A DNA stretch of 32,188 nucleotides from Planctomycetota bacterium (lineage in GTDB: Bacteria > Planctomycetota > Phycisphaerae > Phycisphaerales > UBA1924), in assembly GCA_023434205.1 (NCBI GenBank), contig JAEYTB010000014.1:1-32188 (forward strand), written 5' to 3'. The notes below the pieces were generated by a model. That model was not told the DNA's origin, ran no database searches, and was given only the letters and a program-made list of their open reading frames with translations. Made by a program: the position numbers and the translations under genes. This document shows, in pieces, positions 1 to 8,466 of this stretch (position 1 is the first letter of the stretch; each line of letters starts with the position of its first letter).

Positions 1-2020
1 CGCTGCCCTTGCCGTAGCTGCGGGCGCCGAGCACCACGCCGTCGAGCTGGCCCTTGCGGGCGTAGGTGGCGATGGCCCCCGCGACGATCTCGCTGGCCGA
101 GGCCGAGCTCTCGTTGATCAGCACCACCACCGGCGTATCCGCCAGGCTCGCGCGGCTGGGCTGGGCCATCTCGGGCTGCTCGATGATCCCGCCGGGGCCC
201 TGGGTCATCACGATCGCCCCGTCGGGCACCTTGATGAACCGGCGCGACACCTTCACGGCCTGGTCTAGCAGCCCGCCCGGGTTGTAGCGAAGGTCGAAGA
301 TCAGGCCGTTGAGCCCCTGGCGCTTCATTTCTCCGATGGCGCGGTCGAGCTCGGCGACGGTGGACTCGGAGAACTGGAGGAGCCGCACGTAGCCGATCTT
401 GTTCTCGTCATCGATGAACCAGTCCCAGGAGTCCTCGCGGATGCCCTCGCGCTGCCAGCCCTTGACGCTGGAAACGTTGATCACGCCGCGGGTGACGGTG
501 ACTTCGACGGTTTCGGTCTTGCGGGCCTTGGCGCGGGCGATGGCGGCCTTGCGCTCGGACTCGGGGTCGCTGGCCTCGGGGGTGGCCACGCCGGGCTCAA
601 GGTCGCTCTTGGCCTGGGGGCTGGGCGCGGCGCCCGCCTCGTCGTCGTCCACGGGGCGGCCCAGCGTGAGCGTGACGGGCGTGCCCTCGGGGCCGGTGAT
701 CACCTCGACCGCCTGGTCCAGCGAGAGGCCCAGCATGGGCTGGCCGTTGACGGCCTTGATGATGTCCCTGGGGTGGATGCCGGCCTTCTGGGCGGGCGTG
801 CCCTCCAGCGGCGTCACCACGCGGATGTTGAACAGCTCGTCGTACTCGATCTGCACGCCGATGCCGACGAACCGGCCCTCGGTGTTGCGCATGAACCGGT
901 GCAGTTCATCGGGCCAGATGATGCCGGAGAACTCGTCGAGCTTGGCCGTCATCCCGTTGCCGAACTCGTGCAGCAGCGCGGCCTTGGGGATGCGCACGGA
1001 GGTGTTGTTCACCGACACCAGCCGCTCCAGCAGGTTGTCGAGCTGCGCCCCGTCGTACTGACCGCCCCCGGGCCGGCGCGAGCGCTCGGCCACGGCCTTG
1101 ATTTCGGCGTCCACGAACGCGAGCATCGCCTGGCGCGGCCCCTCCTCCCCGATCTTCGGGAAGGCGGCCTGCAGGTCTGACGTGGTCACCATGGTGCGGA
1201 CGGCCTCGAGCCCGCCGGTCACCACCGAGTTCATCGGCGTGCCCTCGACGTGGCTGCGGACCTTCGCCGCGGCACGCAGGATCAGCACCTCGTCGATGCC
1301 CTTGGTCTTGACGGTGTAGTCGTCGCCGAAGGGGTTGTAGGGCGGGAGCTCTTCATCGGTGCCCATCGCCTTGGCCCGCGCGGCCCGCTGGTTGTAGAGC
1401 TTCTCGGGGGCGTACATCCGCAGCATCTCCTGCCGCTGGATGATCCGCCGCACGTCGGGCTTGTAGGTGCCCTGCACGTCCAGCAAGGCGTCGAGGAGCA
1501 CGAACAACTCGCCGGCGGAGACGATGTCGCCCCTCGCCTCGGCCGCGTGCGCCGCGCGCTCGGCGGTCTGCATCACCGTGCGGATCTTCTCCTCGCGCAC
1601 GACGGAGTCCTTGTCCAGCGAGAGGAGCTGGATCTCGATCGCGGCCCGCAGGGCCTTGGCCAGGGAGATGTCGGTCGCAGGGCGCGTCTCCAGGGCCTTG
1701 TCCAGCTCCTTACGGACCTCCTCGGTCCGCTTCTCGCGCTCCACCTCGCGCTGGGCGATGTGCTGGGACAGGAGGGTCGCGGCGTCGGAGATCGACCCCG
1801 CGGCGGCCTCGGGCTTTTCGAGCCGGTCCAGGGCGCGGTTGAGCTTCAGGAGGTCACCGGTGCGGGCGGTGTCCCACAGGGCGGTCAGGTCCCCCACCGC
1901 CACGGTCCCCGCGTTCTCGGCGAGCTGGCGGGGCGACTGGACCTGGGCGGACACGTGGACGGTCGAGAGGCCGATGAGCAGGACGCTCGTCAAGGCCGCG
2001 GCACGACGGAAACTCGGCAT
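1..2020 (-). CDS. S41 family C-terminal processing peptidase with PDZ domain (C-terminus beyond window)
   Basis: This is a secreted serine protease of the CtpA/Prc family, which trims or degrades proteins in the periplasm. The ATG at 2020 is followed by a signal peptide (two Arg, then a hydrophobic run, cleavage likely after VSA at residue 25). Residues 26 to about 380 are a long helical region rich in Lys, Glu and Arg, much longer than the usual CtpA N-terminus. A PDZ domain follows (about 380-510, with FVGIGVQI and GTPAQKAGIHPRDII). It is interrupted by an acidic, Ala/Pro-rich insert near residues 457-502. The protease core carries the SASASE motif, with the nucleophile probably Ser641, and the general-base Lys671 in SYGKG, the last codons before the window edge. 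About 673 residues are visible and the rest is missing. The 158 bases upstream hold no gene. Family assignment is firm; the substrate is unknown. Confidence 0.95.
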   Translation of the reverse strand, partial: MPSFRRAAALTSVLLIGLSTVHVSAQVQSPRQLAENAGTVAVGDLTALWDTARTGDLLKLNRALDRLEKPEAAAGSISDAATLLSQHIAQREVEREKRTEEVRKELDKALETRPATDISLAKALRAAIEIQLLSLDKDSVVREEKIRTVMQTAERAAHAAEARGDIVSAGELFVLLDALLDVQGTYKPDVRRIIQRQEMLRMYAPEKLYNQRAARAKAMGTDEELPPYNPFGDDYTVKTKGIDEVLILRAAAKVRSHVEGTPMNSVVTGGLEAVRTMVTTSDLQAAFPKIGEEGPRQAMLAFVDAEIKAVAERSRRPGGGQYDGAQLDNLLERLVSVNNTSVRIPKAALLHEFGNGMTAKLDEFSGIIWPDELHRFMRNTEGRFVGIGVQIEYDELFNIRVVTPLEGTPAQKAGIHPRDIIKAVNGQPMLGLSLDQAVEVITGPEGTPVTLTLGRPVDDDEAGAAPSPQAKSDLEPGVATPEASDPESERKAAIARAKARKTETVEVTVTRGVINVSSVKGWQREGIREDSWDWFIDDENKIGYVRLLQFSESTVAELDRAIGEMKRQGLNGLIFDLRYNPGGLLDQAVKVSRRFIKVPDGAIVMTQGPGGIIEQPEMAQPSRASLADTPVVVLINESSASASEIVAGAIATYARKGQLDGVVLGARSYGKGS

Positions 2021-2178
2021 TCGTGGCTCCAGTCAGGGGTGATGAGGCGGGAGCGGGGTCGTGGGGACCATCGGCGTTGGGCGAGGCGGGTGTCCAGCCC
2101 CGGCCCGGGGACGGCGGTCCGCACCATGATATAGGACCACACAAGCGGCACGGTTCGCGCGATGGGTCTGGTTGGACC

Positions 2179-3528
2179 CTACTGCGCTCCGTTTTGGGGT
2201 GTCTTCACATGAGCTAGGACGCGGTACACGACCAGTCCCGCCACAATCACGGCCAGGGCGCCGACAAACCCCAGCACCACGGGCTCAAAGGCGGCAGACT
2301 CGATCCAACCCCGCTCCACCCCCATGCTTGCGGTCAGGAGCACCACCGGGCCCACCGTGTATCCCATGCCGATGAGGGCCTCGTGCTTCCCGCCCGCCTG
2401 GACCTCCGACTGGCCGACCTCCATGGCGTAGTAGATGGCACCCGAGTAAACCACGGCCATGCCCACGCCGAAGAGCGCCAGTCCGACGGCGAGGACGGCA
2501 ATGAACCAGCCCTGCGTGGGCGCCCGGTCGGCGAAGACCGTCACCGCGAAACCGCCGACCAGGAGCACCCCTCCGGCGACGGCCGGGAACCAACGGCCGT
2601 GCCAGCCCTGCCAGCGATCCAGCACGAAGAACATCAGGACCCGCGGGGCCAGCCACGCCGAGGCGATGATGGTCTGGTACTCGTCGTTCACCCGCATCCG
2701 CGTCATGACGCTGGGCAGGTACGGCCCCAGGGCGCTGCTGACGACGTACGACATCGGCAGCAGGAGCCGGAAGGTGACGAGGAGTTTGTAGTAGACCGGC
2801 GGGTGCGGCTCGTGCTCTTCGGGGTCGTGCGGCGCGGGGTCGCGCGAGAACCAGGTCAGCAGCCACCAGCAGCCCAGGTGTACGGCGCCCAGGGCCAGAA
2901 CCGTCCCCGCCGGCGCCCGCTCGACGAACGGCGCGATCCCGAAGTAGGCCGCGACCACCGCGGATGACCACACGATGTTCCACCGCCCCACGACCTTGCG
3001 GAGCGGCGCGCCCGAGCGGCCCCCGCTCAGATAGCTCTCGACCATCGGCCACAGCACGCCGGTGAGCGGGCTGTACAGCGCCACCACGAGCCAGATCGGC
3101 CAGCTTGACCGCCCCTCACCGCCCTGCAGCCACAGGGCCGCCTGGGGCACCACGCAAAGCAGCGCCATGACCAGCATCATGGCGCCCAGGATGGCCCGGC
3201 TGCTGGCCCCGGGCACCACCGCCCTCACCCAGGCGATGAGCGGCTGGGCCCCCAGCGCCCCCACGATGTACGTCACGCCCATCAGCACCGCCAGCCAGTA
3301 GTTCAGCGCATCGCTGAACCCGTAGCCGTGCTTGGTCAGGTACACGACGCCGTTGGTCACCACCCCGGTGCCGATGCTGTTGAAGAACGTGAACGTGAAC
3401 ACGGCCCAGATCGGGGTGATCCGCCCGCGGGTAGCGGGCTGCGCGAGGATGGCGGGGGGCTCGGGGGACACGCCTTGGGGGAAGATTCGCCCGCGGCGTT
3501 TGCCGTGCGGGGGGTCGGATCGTAGCAT
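2179..3528 (-). CDS. Major facilitator superfamily transporter
   Basis: This is an integral membrane protein of about 449 residues with the length and spacing of hydrophobic segments of a 12-helix MFS carrier. The first membrane segment starts at PIWAVFTFTFFNSIGTG. A charged cytoplasmic stretch with DPAPHDPEEHEPHPP lies in the middle, where the two six-helix halves of MFS proteins join. A GTG at 3531 directly precedes the ATG at 3528, and neither has a clear Shine-Dalgarno sequence. The gene is followed on the same strand by the S41 protease after 158 bases, so co-transcription is possible but not shown. Nothing in the sequence tells the substrate. The start overlaps a possible promoter for the divergent tRNA gene. 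Confidence 0.88.
   Translation of the reverse strand: MLRSDPPHGKRRGRIFPQGVSPEPPAILAQPATRGRITPIWAVFTFTFFNSIGTGVVTNGVVYLTKHGYGFSDALNYWLAVLMGVTYIVGALGAQPLIAWVRAVVPGASSRAILGAMMLVMALLCVVPQAALWLQGGEGRSSWPIWLVVALYSPLTGVLWPMVESYLSGGRSGAPLRKVVGRWNIVWSSAVVAAYFGIAPFVERAPAGTVLALGAVHLGCWWLLTWFSRDPAPHDPEEHEPHPPVYYKLLVTFRLLLPMSYVVSSALGPYLPSVMTRMRVNDEYQTIIASAWLAPRVLMFFVLDRWQGWHGRWFPAVAGGVLLVGGFAVTVFADRAPTQGWFIAVLAVGLALFGVGMAVVYSGAIYYAMEVGQSEVQAGGKHEALIGMGYTVGPVVLLTASMGVERGWIESAAFEPVVLGFVGALAVIVAGLVVYRVLAHVKTPQNGAQ
3500..3528 (+). promoter_or_regulatory. Possible sigma70-type promoter of the tRNA-Arg gene
   Basis: TTGCCG at 3500-3505 and TAGCAT at 3523-3528 are separated by 17 bases. Each box matches the sigma70 consensus at 4 of 6 positions. 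Transcription would begin near 3535, about 40 bases before the mature tRNA. The element lies over the start codon of the divergent MFS gene. This is pattern matching only. Confidence 0.35.
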
Positions 3529-3575
3529 CACCGGCCCAAACCCGGTCCGGCGATGCCGGCAGGTGGGGGCATGTA

Positions 3576-3649
3576 GTGCCCGTAGCTCAACTGGATAGAG
3601 CGCTGCCCTCCGAAGGCAGAGGTTACAGGTTCAACTCCTGTCGGGCATG
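3576..3649 (+). tRNA. tRNA-Arg (anticodon CCG)
   Basis: The 74 bases fold into a full cloverleaf. The acceptor stem GTGCCCG pairs with CGGGCAT (first pair G-U), and the D stem is GCTC/GAGC. The anticodon stem is CTGCC/GGCAG with loop CTCCGAA. The T stem is ACAGG/CCTGT with loop TTCAACT. The anticodon CCG reads the CGG arginine codon, which is common in this GC-rich DNA. The discriminator base is G, as in other bacterial tRNA-Arg(CCG), and the sequence from the D arm to the T arm closely resembles the E. coli tRNA-Arg(CCG). The 3' CCA is not encoded. The gene stands alone between an MFS gene and a DUF11 lipoprotein, both on the other strand. Confidence 0.97.
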
Positions 3650-3653
3650 TTTC

Positions 3654-3679
3654 GAGGCTCCCCCTGTGGGAGCCTCTTT
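3654..3679 (+). terminator. Hairpin terminator after tRNA-Arg
   Basis: GAGGCTCCC at 3654-3662 pairs perfectly with GGGAGCCTC at 3668-3676 around a 5-base loop. It begins four bases after the tRNA and is followed by only three T residues before the next hairpin. The position and stem strength fit a terminator for the tRNA transcript, although the U tract is short. Confidence 0.6.
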
Positions 3680-3701
3680 CGTGCGCGGACCGCGCACGAA
3701 A
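3677..3701. repeat. Perfect 11-bp inverted repeat between two terminators
   Basis: TTTCGTGCGCG (3677-3687) and CGCGCACGAAA (3691-3701) are exact inverted copies around a 3-base spacer. The T and A ends of the arms let the same element act as a hairpin on either strand. It lies directly between the tRNA terminator hairpin and the terminator of the converging lipoprotein gene, so it could be a shared bidirectional terminator or a protein binding site. Confidence 0.6.
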
Positions 3702-3736
3702 AAAGGGCCGCCGCCCAGCCTGCCGGGCGGCGACCC
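3699..3736 (-). terminator. Rho-independent terminator of the DUF11 lipoprotein gene
   Basis: Read on the minus strand, a 12-base-pair GC stem (3736-3725 with 3716-3705, one G-U pair) is followed at once by six U residues (3704-3699). It lies 26 bases past the stop codon of the lipoprotein gene. This is the clearest intrinsic terminator on the minus strand in the window. Confidence 0.75.
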
Positions 3737-3762
3737 CATGATCTGATTGACCGGCGATCAAC

Positions 3763-5517
3763 TCACCGGTACAGGTTCGTGGACTCGGTCTCTTCCACGG
3801 GCGAGGTGAGCTGGTCGGCGGTCATGCTGGCGCCGAACCGCACATCGCCGGGGCCGACGGCCCGCACGCGGACCTGCCACTCCGCCGTGGCCTTGGGCGC
3901 GAGGCGAGCGAGCGGGGCGAACTCGAAGCGGCGGTTCTCGCCCTGGCGGCCGGTGATATCGCGGTTGTTCTCCCCGCCGCGGGCGGCGACGAACTCGAGT
4001 TCCGCGGGCAGGACGGTCGTCACCCGCACGTTGGTGGCGGGCTCGGAACCCTGGTTGGTGATGCGGATGGTGTAGACCGTCTCCTGGCCCATGGGCACCG
4101 GGTCGGTCTCATCGACCACTTCCATGAGCAGCGCCGGAATGCCGGTGAAGCGGGTGACGAACTCGTCGCTGCGGGCCTCGACGCAGCGGGCCGTCGCGGT
4201 GACCCGCCCGCGCACCTCGCCGGTCTCTCGGGTGCTGATGAACACCGTGGCGGACTTGCTCTCGCCGGGCTGAAGATCGCCCAGGCTCCAGCTCCCCGAG
4301 CCGCTCCCCGCCTCGTCGGTCAGACGGGCGTTGCCGCTAAGGTCCGCGTTGACCCGCACGTCGGGAGCCACGAAGTTGCTGGTGTTGGTCACGGTCACGC
4401 GGCTGGGCACATCACGCCCGAGGTACTGCGTGTCGGGGCTGTCGATCGTGACCTGGAGTTCAGGCTGGATGACGGTGATCGTCGCCTGCTCGGCCTCGGC
4501 GGTCATGCCGCTGGCGCTGACGGCCTGAGCGCCGGTGCTGAACTCGCCGGTGCGGTCGGCCCGGGCCCGCAGCGAGACCTCCTTGGACTGGCCCGGCCCG
4601 ATGTCACCCGCATTGATCTCGAGGGCACCCTGGCCGTCCGCGCTGCGCAGCCCGCCTTCCAGCGGCACCCGCACACGCACATCGCGGGCGGTGCCCGAGC
4701 CCGTGTTCGTCACCTGGAAGCGTAGCGGGATGTCCTCGCAGATCAGCGCCTGGTTGGGGCCGACCATGCTGAGGCGCAGGGACGGCGCCACAATGTTCAT
4801 CGTGGTGCAGAACTCGGGCGTGTAACCGGCCATGACGCACGAGTTGACCGCGCCGGCACGGTCGGCCCGCGCCTCGATCTCGATCACCTCCGACTCACCC
4901 GGCTGGAGCGTACCGATGGGCCAGCTCCGGCCTTGGCGGTTGAAGGTGAACTCGGGGTTGTCGTCCATCCCGAAGCCCTGCACCTGCTGGCCGCGGTTGG
5001 AGAACTGCCACTGCTGGGGCAGCCCCTCGATGGGCCGCATGTTGGCGCTGGTGACCTCGAGGCCCTCGGAGGTGGTCTCGGCGACGAACACGTCCGCGAG
5101 GGTGAGGTCGCTGATGTTGGTGACGCGGAACTTGTACGTGAACGGGGCGCCCGCGACGATCTCGCCCGGGGCCATCCGCTCGACCAGCAGCACGCTGCTG
5201 TCGCGCTCGCCCGTGGGGAACGCGGCGGAGACGACCTGCATGCCCTCGCTGCTGGTGTCGGCCCGGCGGGTGTCGGTCCGGGTCGCGGTTCGGGGGGCGG
5301 TGCGGGCCTCTCGGTCTGTGATGACCGTGCTCTGCTGCGACAAGGTCATGCGGCCCTGCTCGTCCGCGGTGAGGTTGGGGCGCGACCGAAGGAGTGTGGT
5401 GTCGGTGTCCTGGTGGGCGTAGGCGTTATCGCTGGTGCGGCAGCCGACCGACCCCGCGAGCATGACCAGCAGCATGGGCAGCGCGACGCGACGGAGGTGA
5501 GTGAACTGGGTGTGCAT
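3763..5517 (-). CDS. Lipoprotein with repeated DUF11-like Ig domains
   Basis: This predicted lipoprotein has 584 residues. The start is set by AAGGA at 5528-5524, six bases before the ATG at 5517. A longer frame to 5559 lacks such support. Residues 1-26 are a lipoprotein signal ending in LAGSVGC, which places the lipidated Cys at about 26. A Ser/Thr/Arg-rich linker follows, with a run of RT and TR pairs near residues 70-95. The rest is about four Ig-like modules of the DUF11/CARDB kind, each with a pattern like TYTIRITNQGSEPATNVRV and ending in a hydrophobic strand with PGES or PGQS. Such modules are known in large surface and outer-membrane proteins of planctomycetes and chlamydiae (OmcB-like). 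The role here is probably structural or adhesive at the cell envelope. It has its own terminator and appears monocistronic. Confidence 0.85.
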   Translation of the reverse strand: MHTQFTHLRRVALPMLLVMLAGSVGCRTSDNAYAHQDTDTTLLRSRPNLTADEQGRMTLSQQSTVITDREARTAPRTATRTDTRRADTSSEGMQVVSAAFPTGERDSSVLLVERMAPGEIVAGAPFTYKFRVTNISDLTLADVFVAETTSEGLEVTSANMRPIEGLPQQWQFSNRGQQVQGFGMDDNPEFTFNRQGRSWPIGTLQPGESEVIEIEARADRAGAVNSCVMAGYTPEFCTTMNIVAPSLRLSMVGPNQALICEDIPLRFQVTNTGSGTARDVRVRVPLEGGLRSADGQGALEINAGDIGPGQSKEVSLRARADRTGEFSTGAQAVSASGMTAEAEQATITVIQPELQVTIDSPDTQYLGRDVPSRVTVTNTSNFVAPDVRVNADLSGNARLTDEAGSGSGSWSLGDLQPGESKSATVFISTRETGEVRGRVTATARCVEARSDEFVTRFTGIPALLMEVVDETDPVPMGQETVYTIRITNQGSEPATNVRVTTVLPAELEFVAARGGENNRDITGRQGENRRFEFAPLARLAPKATAEWQVRVRAVGPGDVRFGASMTADQLTSPVEETESTNLYR

Positions 5518-5733
5518 GGTGTGTCCTTTACTTGAACGGCGTGTGCGGGCCGCAACCAACAGGGGCGCGGAAGCCCAGACTGACCGCTATGTACTCGGTC
5601 CTTAGCGTGCCCCCACACCCCACACGGCGCGATGAGAACCGCCCTAAACCGGGCCCTCATGGTGAGGGGTGATCGGCCCACAGATAGCGAACGCACCCCC
5701 GACACGGCGTGAACGCGAGAGGATCGGAAGAAG

Positions 5734-6183
5734 TCACCCGGGCAGCGAGGCCCGCACCCTGGCCGGCAGCCCGGCGCGCACAAGGTCGTACGAGCGCCGG
5801 ATCAGCTTTTCGAGCGGGGCCTGTTTCAGGACGCCTGCGCGTGTGACCTTTACCCACCCGAAGCGCGCGGCGTACGGCGCGGGGATGATCCCCTCCACCT
5901 TCGTCAGCCGCTCAAACTCCATCTCGTCGCACTTGAAACCCACCGAGTGCGGGTCGTCGCACTGCATCCCGGCGAAGATCTTGCCCCCGATGCAGAACAT
6001 CAGGTTGTCGCCCCACTTGATGTCGGCCGTCGCCCCCGGCAGCCCGCGGCAGAACTTCCCCACCGGCGACGTCGACGCGGAGCAGGTGCGCGGGTCGGGC
6101 TCTTCGGGACGCACCGACGCTTTGTTCACTTTGGGAGTGCTCGCCCGCTTGACGACCTTATTGCGTGCCATGCGCGGCAGCAT
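5734..6183 (-). CDS. MmcQ/YjbR family protein
   Basis: This 149-residue protein belongs to the YjbR fold family (cyanobacterial TT1725-like, sometimes called DNA-binding). The family core is visible in LPGATADIKWGDNLMFCIGG, followed by KIFAG and a later FGWVKV segment and a helical C-terminus. The N-terminal 40 residues are basic and probably disordered. A second ATG at 6171 (MARNKV) is an equally good start. It is the last gene of the mre operon, three bases after the GlmU-like gene. The molecular function of the family is not established. Confidence 0.85.
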   Translation of the reverse strand: MLPRMARNKVVKRASTPKVNKASVRPEEPDPRTCSASTSPVGKFCRGLPGATADIKWGDNLMFCIGGKIFAGMQCDDPHSVGFKCDEMEFERLTKVEGIIPAPYAARFGWVKVTRAGVLKQAPLEKLIRRSYDLVRAGLPARVRASLPG

Positions 6184-6186
6184 ACC

Positions 6187-7437
6187 TCAGCGCGGCCGTA
6201 CGGCCGCCGCGTGAAGGGCCGCGAGGGCCGCGACGTAGGGCTCCGAGGGCTCGACCTTCCGCCGCGCCATCGCGGCCCGGGCCACTTCGAGGAACTTGTC
6301 CAGCCGGTACAGCCGCTGCCCCTCATCCGTCGCCCAGGTAAACGGCCCCACGCAGCCCGAGACGGGCGCGGTGGTGGCGAACATCGAGCCCGTATGAAGG
6401 ATGGAGCCGGTCATGATGCGCGTGCAGATGGCGGTCTTCACGTGGTCCCCGATCACGGGCCCCAGGAACGTCTCGCCGGTGCGCTCGTTCGAGCCTGTGG
6501 GCGTTGCGCGCGTGATGACCTCGCCGTAGGTGTTCAGCAGGTTCGAGACTGTTGTGCCGGCGCCCAGGTTCACCCACTCGCCCACGTACGCGTCGCCGAG
6601 GTAGCCGTCGTGCGCCTTGTTCGCGTAGCCCTGGAAGATCGTCCCGCCAACCTCGCCGTTCACCTTGCACCAGGGGCCGATGGCCGTGCCGGGGCGGATG
6701 GTGGCGCGCTCGAGCACCGTCGAATGGGGGCCGACATAGCAGGGGCCGATCAGCACCGCCCCCGGCCGCACCACCGCGTGCTCCGCCACGTGGATCGCCC
6801 CGTGCTCGCTGTCGAGCACCGCCCCCGGGAACACCCGCGCCGTGGGCGCGACCACCGCGTCCCCGCCCAGGTGCAGCGTCCCGGGGAGCGGGTCGTACCG
6901 GCGCGCCGGGTCGGGCTGCTGCATGCTCGTCAGCGCGTGGGGCTGGGTCTCGGCCAGGAGCCGCAGGTCAAGGGCGAGGGCCGCATCCCGGAAACGCCGC
7001 ACGTGCCAGGGCCGCGCGAGCAGCGCCGGCGCCGGCACGGTGTGCGTGCGCAGCGAGGGCGTCCCCTGCGTCGAGAGGAAGAGCTGGGCCGCGTTGCTCT
7101 CCATGCACGCCGCGACCAGGTGGCCCGTGCCTTCTTCCACCAGCCCCTCGCCCACGGGCAGTTCGAGCAGACCCGGGGGCGGGAGCACGCACCGGCCGTT
7201 GACCAGCAGCACCGGCCGGTCCGACGCGAGCGGCACGTTGACGGGCAGGGAGTGGCGTTTCGCCGTCACCGCCGCCAGGCGCTGGGGGACCTGGAGCGAG
7301 GCGATCGGCACGTCCAGCATCACCGCCAGCCGCTCGAGCGTCGTGAGCGCGCCCGTGCGGATATCGAAGGTCGGCCGCAGGTCGGTGAGGGGCGCGAGCT
7401 GAGGGACGGCATCATCAAAGATGTGTACGGCGGCCAT
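6187..7437 (-). CDS. GlmU-like putative sugar nucleotidyltransferase / N-acetyltransferase
   Basis: This 416-residue protein matches the alternative GlmU-related family known from Bacteroidetes and planctomycetes. The N-terminus (IFDDAVPQLAPLTDLRPTFD) has the DD...PLT..RP..D pattern typical of that family, in place of the classical GlmU nucleotidyltransferase start. From about residue 190 the sequence becomes a left-handed beta-helix of hexapeptide repeats (GPCYVGPHSTVLERATIRPG, then GTAIGPWCKVNGEVGG), the acyltransferase half. The expected products are UDP-GlcNAc or a related sugar nucleotide for peptidoglycan or surface glycans. The place in an operon with mreBCD supports an envelope role. 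It is nine bases after the HAD gene. The exact substrate is inferred, not seen. Confidence 0.85.
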   Translation of the reverse strand: MAAVHIFDDAVPQLAPLTDLRPTFDIRTGALTTLERLAVMLDVPIASLQVPQRLAAVTAKRHSLPVNVPLASDRPVLLVNGRCVLPPPGLLELPVGEGLVEEGTGHLVAACMESNAAQLFLSTQGTPSLRTHTVPAPALLARPWHVRRFRDAALALDLRLLAETQPHALTSMQQPDPARRYDPLPGTLHLGGDAVVAPTARVFPGAVLDSEHGAIHVAEHAVVRPGAVLIGPCYVGPHSTVLERATIRPGTAIGPWCKVNGEVGGTIFQGYANKAHDGYLGDAYVGEWVNLGAGTTVSNLLNTYGEVITRATPTGSNERTGETFLGPVIGDHVKTAICTRIMTGSILHTGSMFATTAPVSGCVGPFTWATDEGQRLYRLDKFLEVARAAMARRKVEPSEPYVAALAALHAAAVRPR

Positions 7438-7446
7438 GGGGTTAGT

Positions 7447-8127
7447 CTACACGCCCCGCTCCGATGCCAGCGCTTCCAGGGCGTCCAGCGAGAGCGCGTC
7501 CGATCCCTCGACAACGAGGTCCGCCCCCGCCAGCATCAGCTCCCGCGCCGTCATGGTGTGGCACACCCCCACCGCCGCGAGCCCCGCGCCCTTGGCGCTC
7601 GCCACCCCCCGCGCCGTGTCCTCGATCGCCACGCACCCGGTCGCGCCCAGCCCCAGCTTTTCCAGCGTGAGCACGTACGGCGCCGGGTCCGGCTTGCTGC
7701 GGGGCGTTTCCTCCGCGGTGGTCAACGCCGCGGGCAGGCCCGCGAGGCCCAGCCACGCCAGGACCGCGTCAACCTCGTGCCGCAGCGCACCCGAGCACAC
7801 CGCCACGGGGAGCAACGCCGCGGCGGACCTCAACAGGGCCACGCTCCCCCCGTAGGGCCGGCACGCCCCGGCGCGGATCGCACGCTCCATGTGTTCCCGC
7901 TTGGCGGCCATCACCCGGGCCAGGTCCGCCCTCGCCAGCGCCCGCCCCGCGCCGCGGTACACCCCCTCCACGATCTCGCGGTCGCACAGGCCCAGATACT
8001 CCGCGTCGTACTGCTCGATCGAGAGCGTCAGCCCCTCGGCGTGCAGGGCTTCGCGCAGCGCCGCCGCGTGGACGGGCTCGCTGTCCACGATCACGCCGTC
8101 AAAGTCAAAGATGACCGCCCTGAGCAT
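7447..8127 (-). CDS. HAD family hydrolase, beta-phosphoglucomutase-like
   Basis: This 226-residue cytoplasmic phosphatase or mutase belongs to HAD subfamily I. Motif I is FDFDGVIVDSEP with the catalytic Asp8 and Asp10. Motif II is the Ser in VAVCSGA. Motif III is the Lys in RSKPDP, and motif IV is IEDTARG. The cap between motifs I and II is helical, as in beta-phosphoglucomutase and similar sugar-phosphate phosphatases. The gene sits directly before the GlmU-like gene, so a sugar phosphate linked to UDP-sugar synthesis is a reasonable guess. The sequence alone does not separate phosphatase from mutase activity. Confidence 0.9.
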   Translation of the reverse strand: MLRAVIFDFDGVIVDSEPVHAAALREALHAEGLTLSIEQYDAEYLGLCDREIVEGVYRGAGRALARADLARVMAAKREHMERAIRAGACRPYGGSVALLRSAAALLPVAVCSGALRHEVDAVLAWLGLAGLPAALTTAEETPRSKPDPAPYVLTLEKLGLGATGCVAIEDTARGVASAKGAGLAAVGVCHTMTARELMLAGADLVVEGSDALSLDALEALASERGV

Positions 8128-8139
8128 TGCCGGCCCCTC

Positions 8140-8457
8140 TCACCACCAACCCCGCCCGCCCCCGCACTCCGGGCAGCGGGCGGACCTTCCGAGCCCGCGG
8201 AGGTCGTACCCGCACCTGAAGCACGAGTCACGCCGGCGGATTCGAGTTTCGTCAATTCGGTCCAGCCACATCTCAAGCACACCCCGCACCAGCACACCGG
8301 CCAGCAGGACCGCCAGCCCGACCACGAACGACAGCGCCCACCGGCGCGACGGCAGGAGGGCCAGCGCGACGCCCCATCCCGTGACCGCGCCAAGGGCCGT
8401 GGCGTACGACACTCCCAGCGAACACGCTTCCAGGACGCGCCTGCCCCGGTCCCTCAT
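8140..8457 (-). CDS. Small membrane protein with C-terminal zinc ribbon
   Basis: This 105-residue protein has two hydrophobic segments (about residues 12-34 and 40-62). A short basic link leads to a C-terminal tail with CFRCGYDLRGLG and, ten residues later, CPECG. The four cysteines form a CxxC...CxxC zinc-ribbon pair. The same tail ends another membrane protein of this window (30621-31241). Tails of this form are common on otherwise unrelated planctomycete proteins. It lies nine bases after mreD and twelve before the HAD gene, so it is part of the cell-shape operon. The function is unknown. Confidence 0.75.
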   Translation of the reverse strand: MRDRGRRVLEACSLGVSYATALGAVTGWGVALALLPSRRWALSFVVGLAVLLAGVLVRGVLEMWLDRIDETRIRRRDSCFRCGYDLRGLGRSARCPECGGGRGWW

Positions 8458-8466
8458 CCCTATTCC

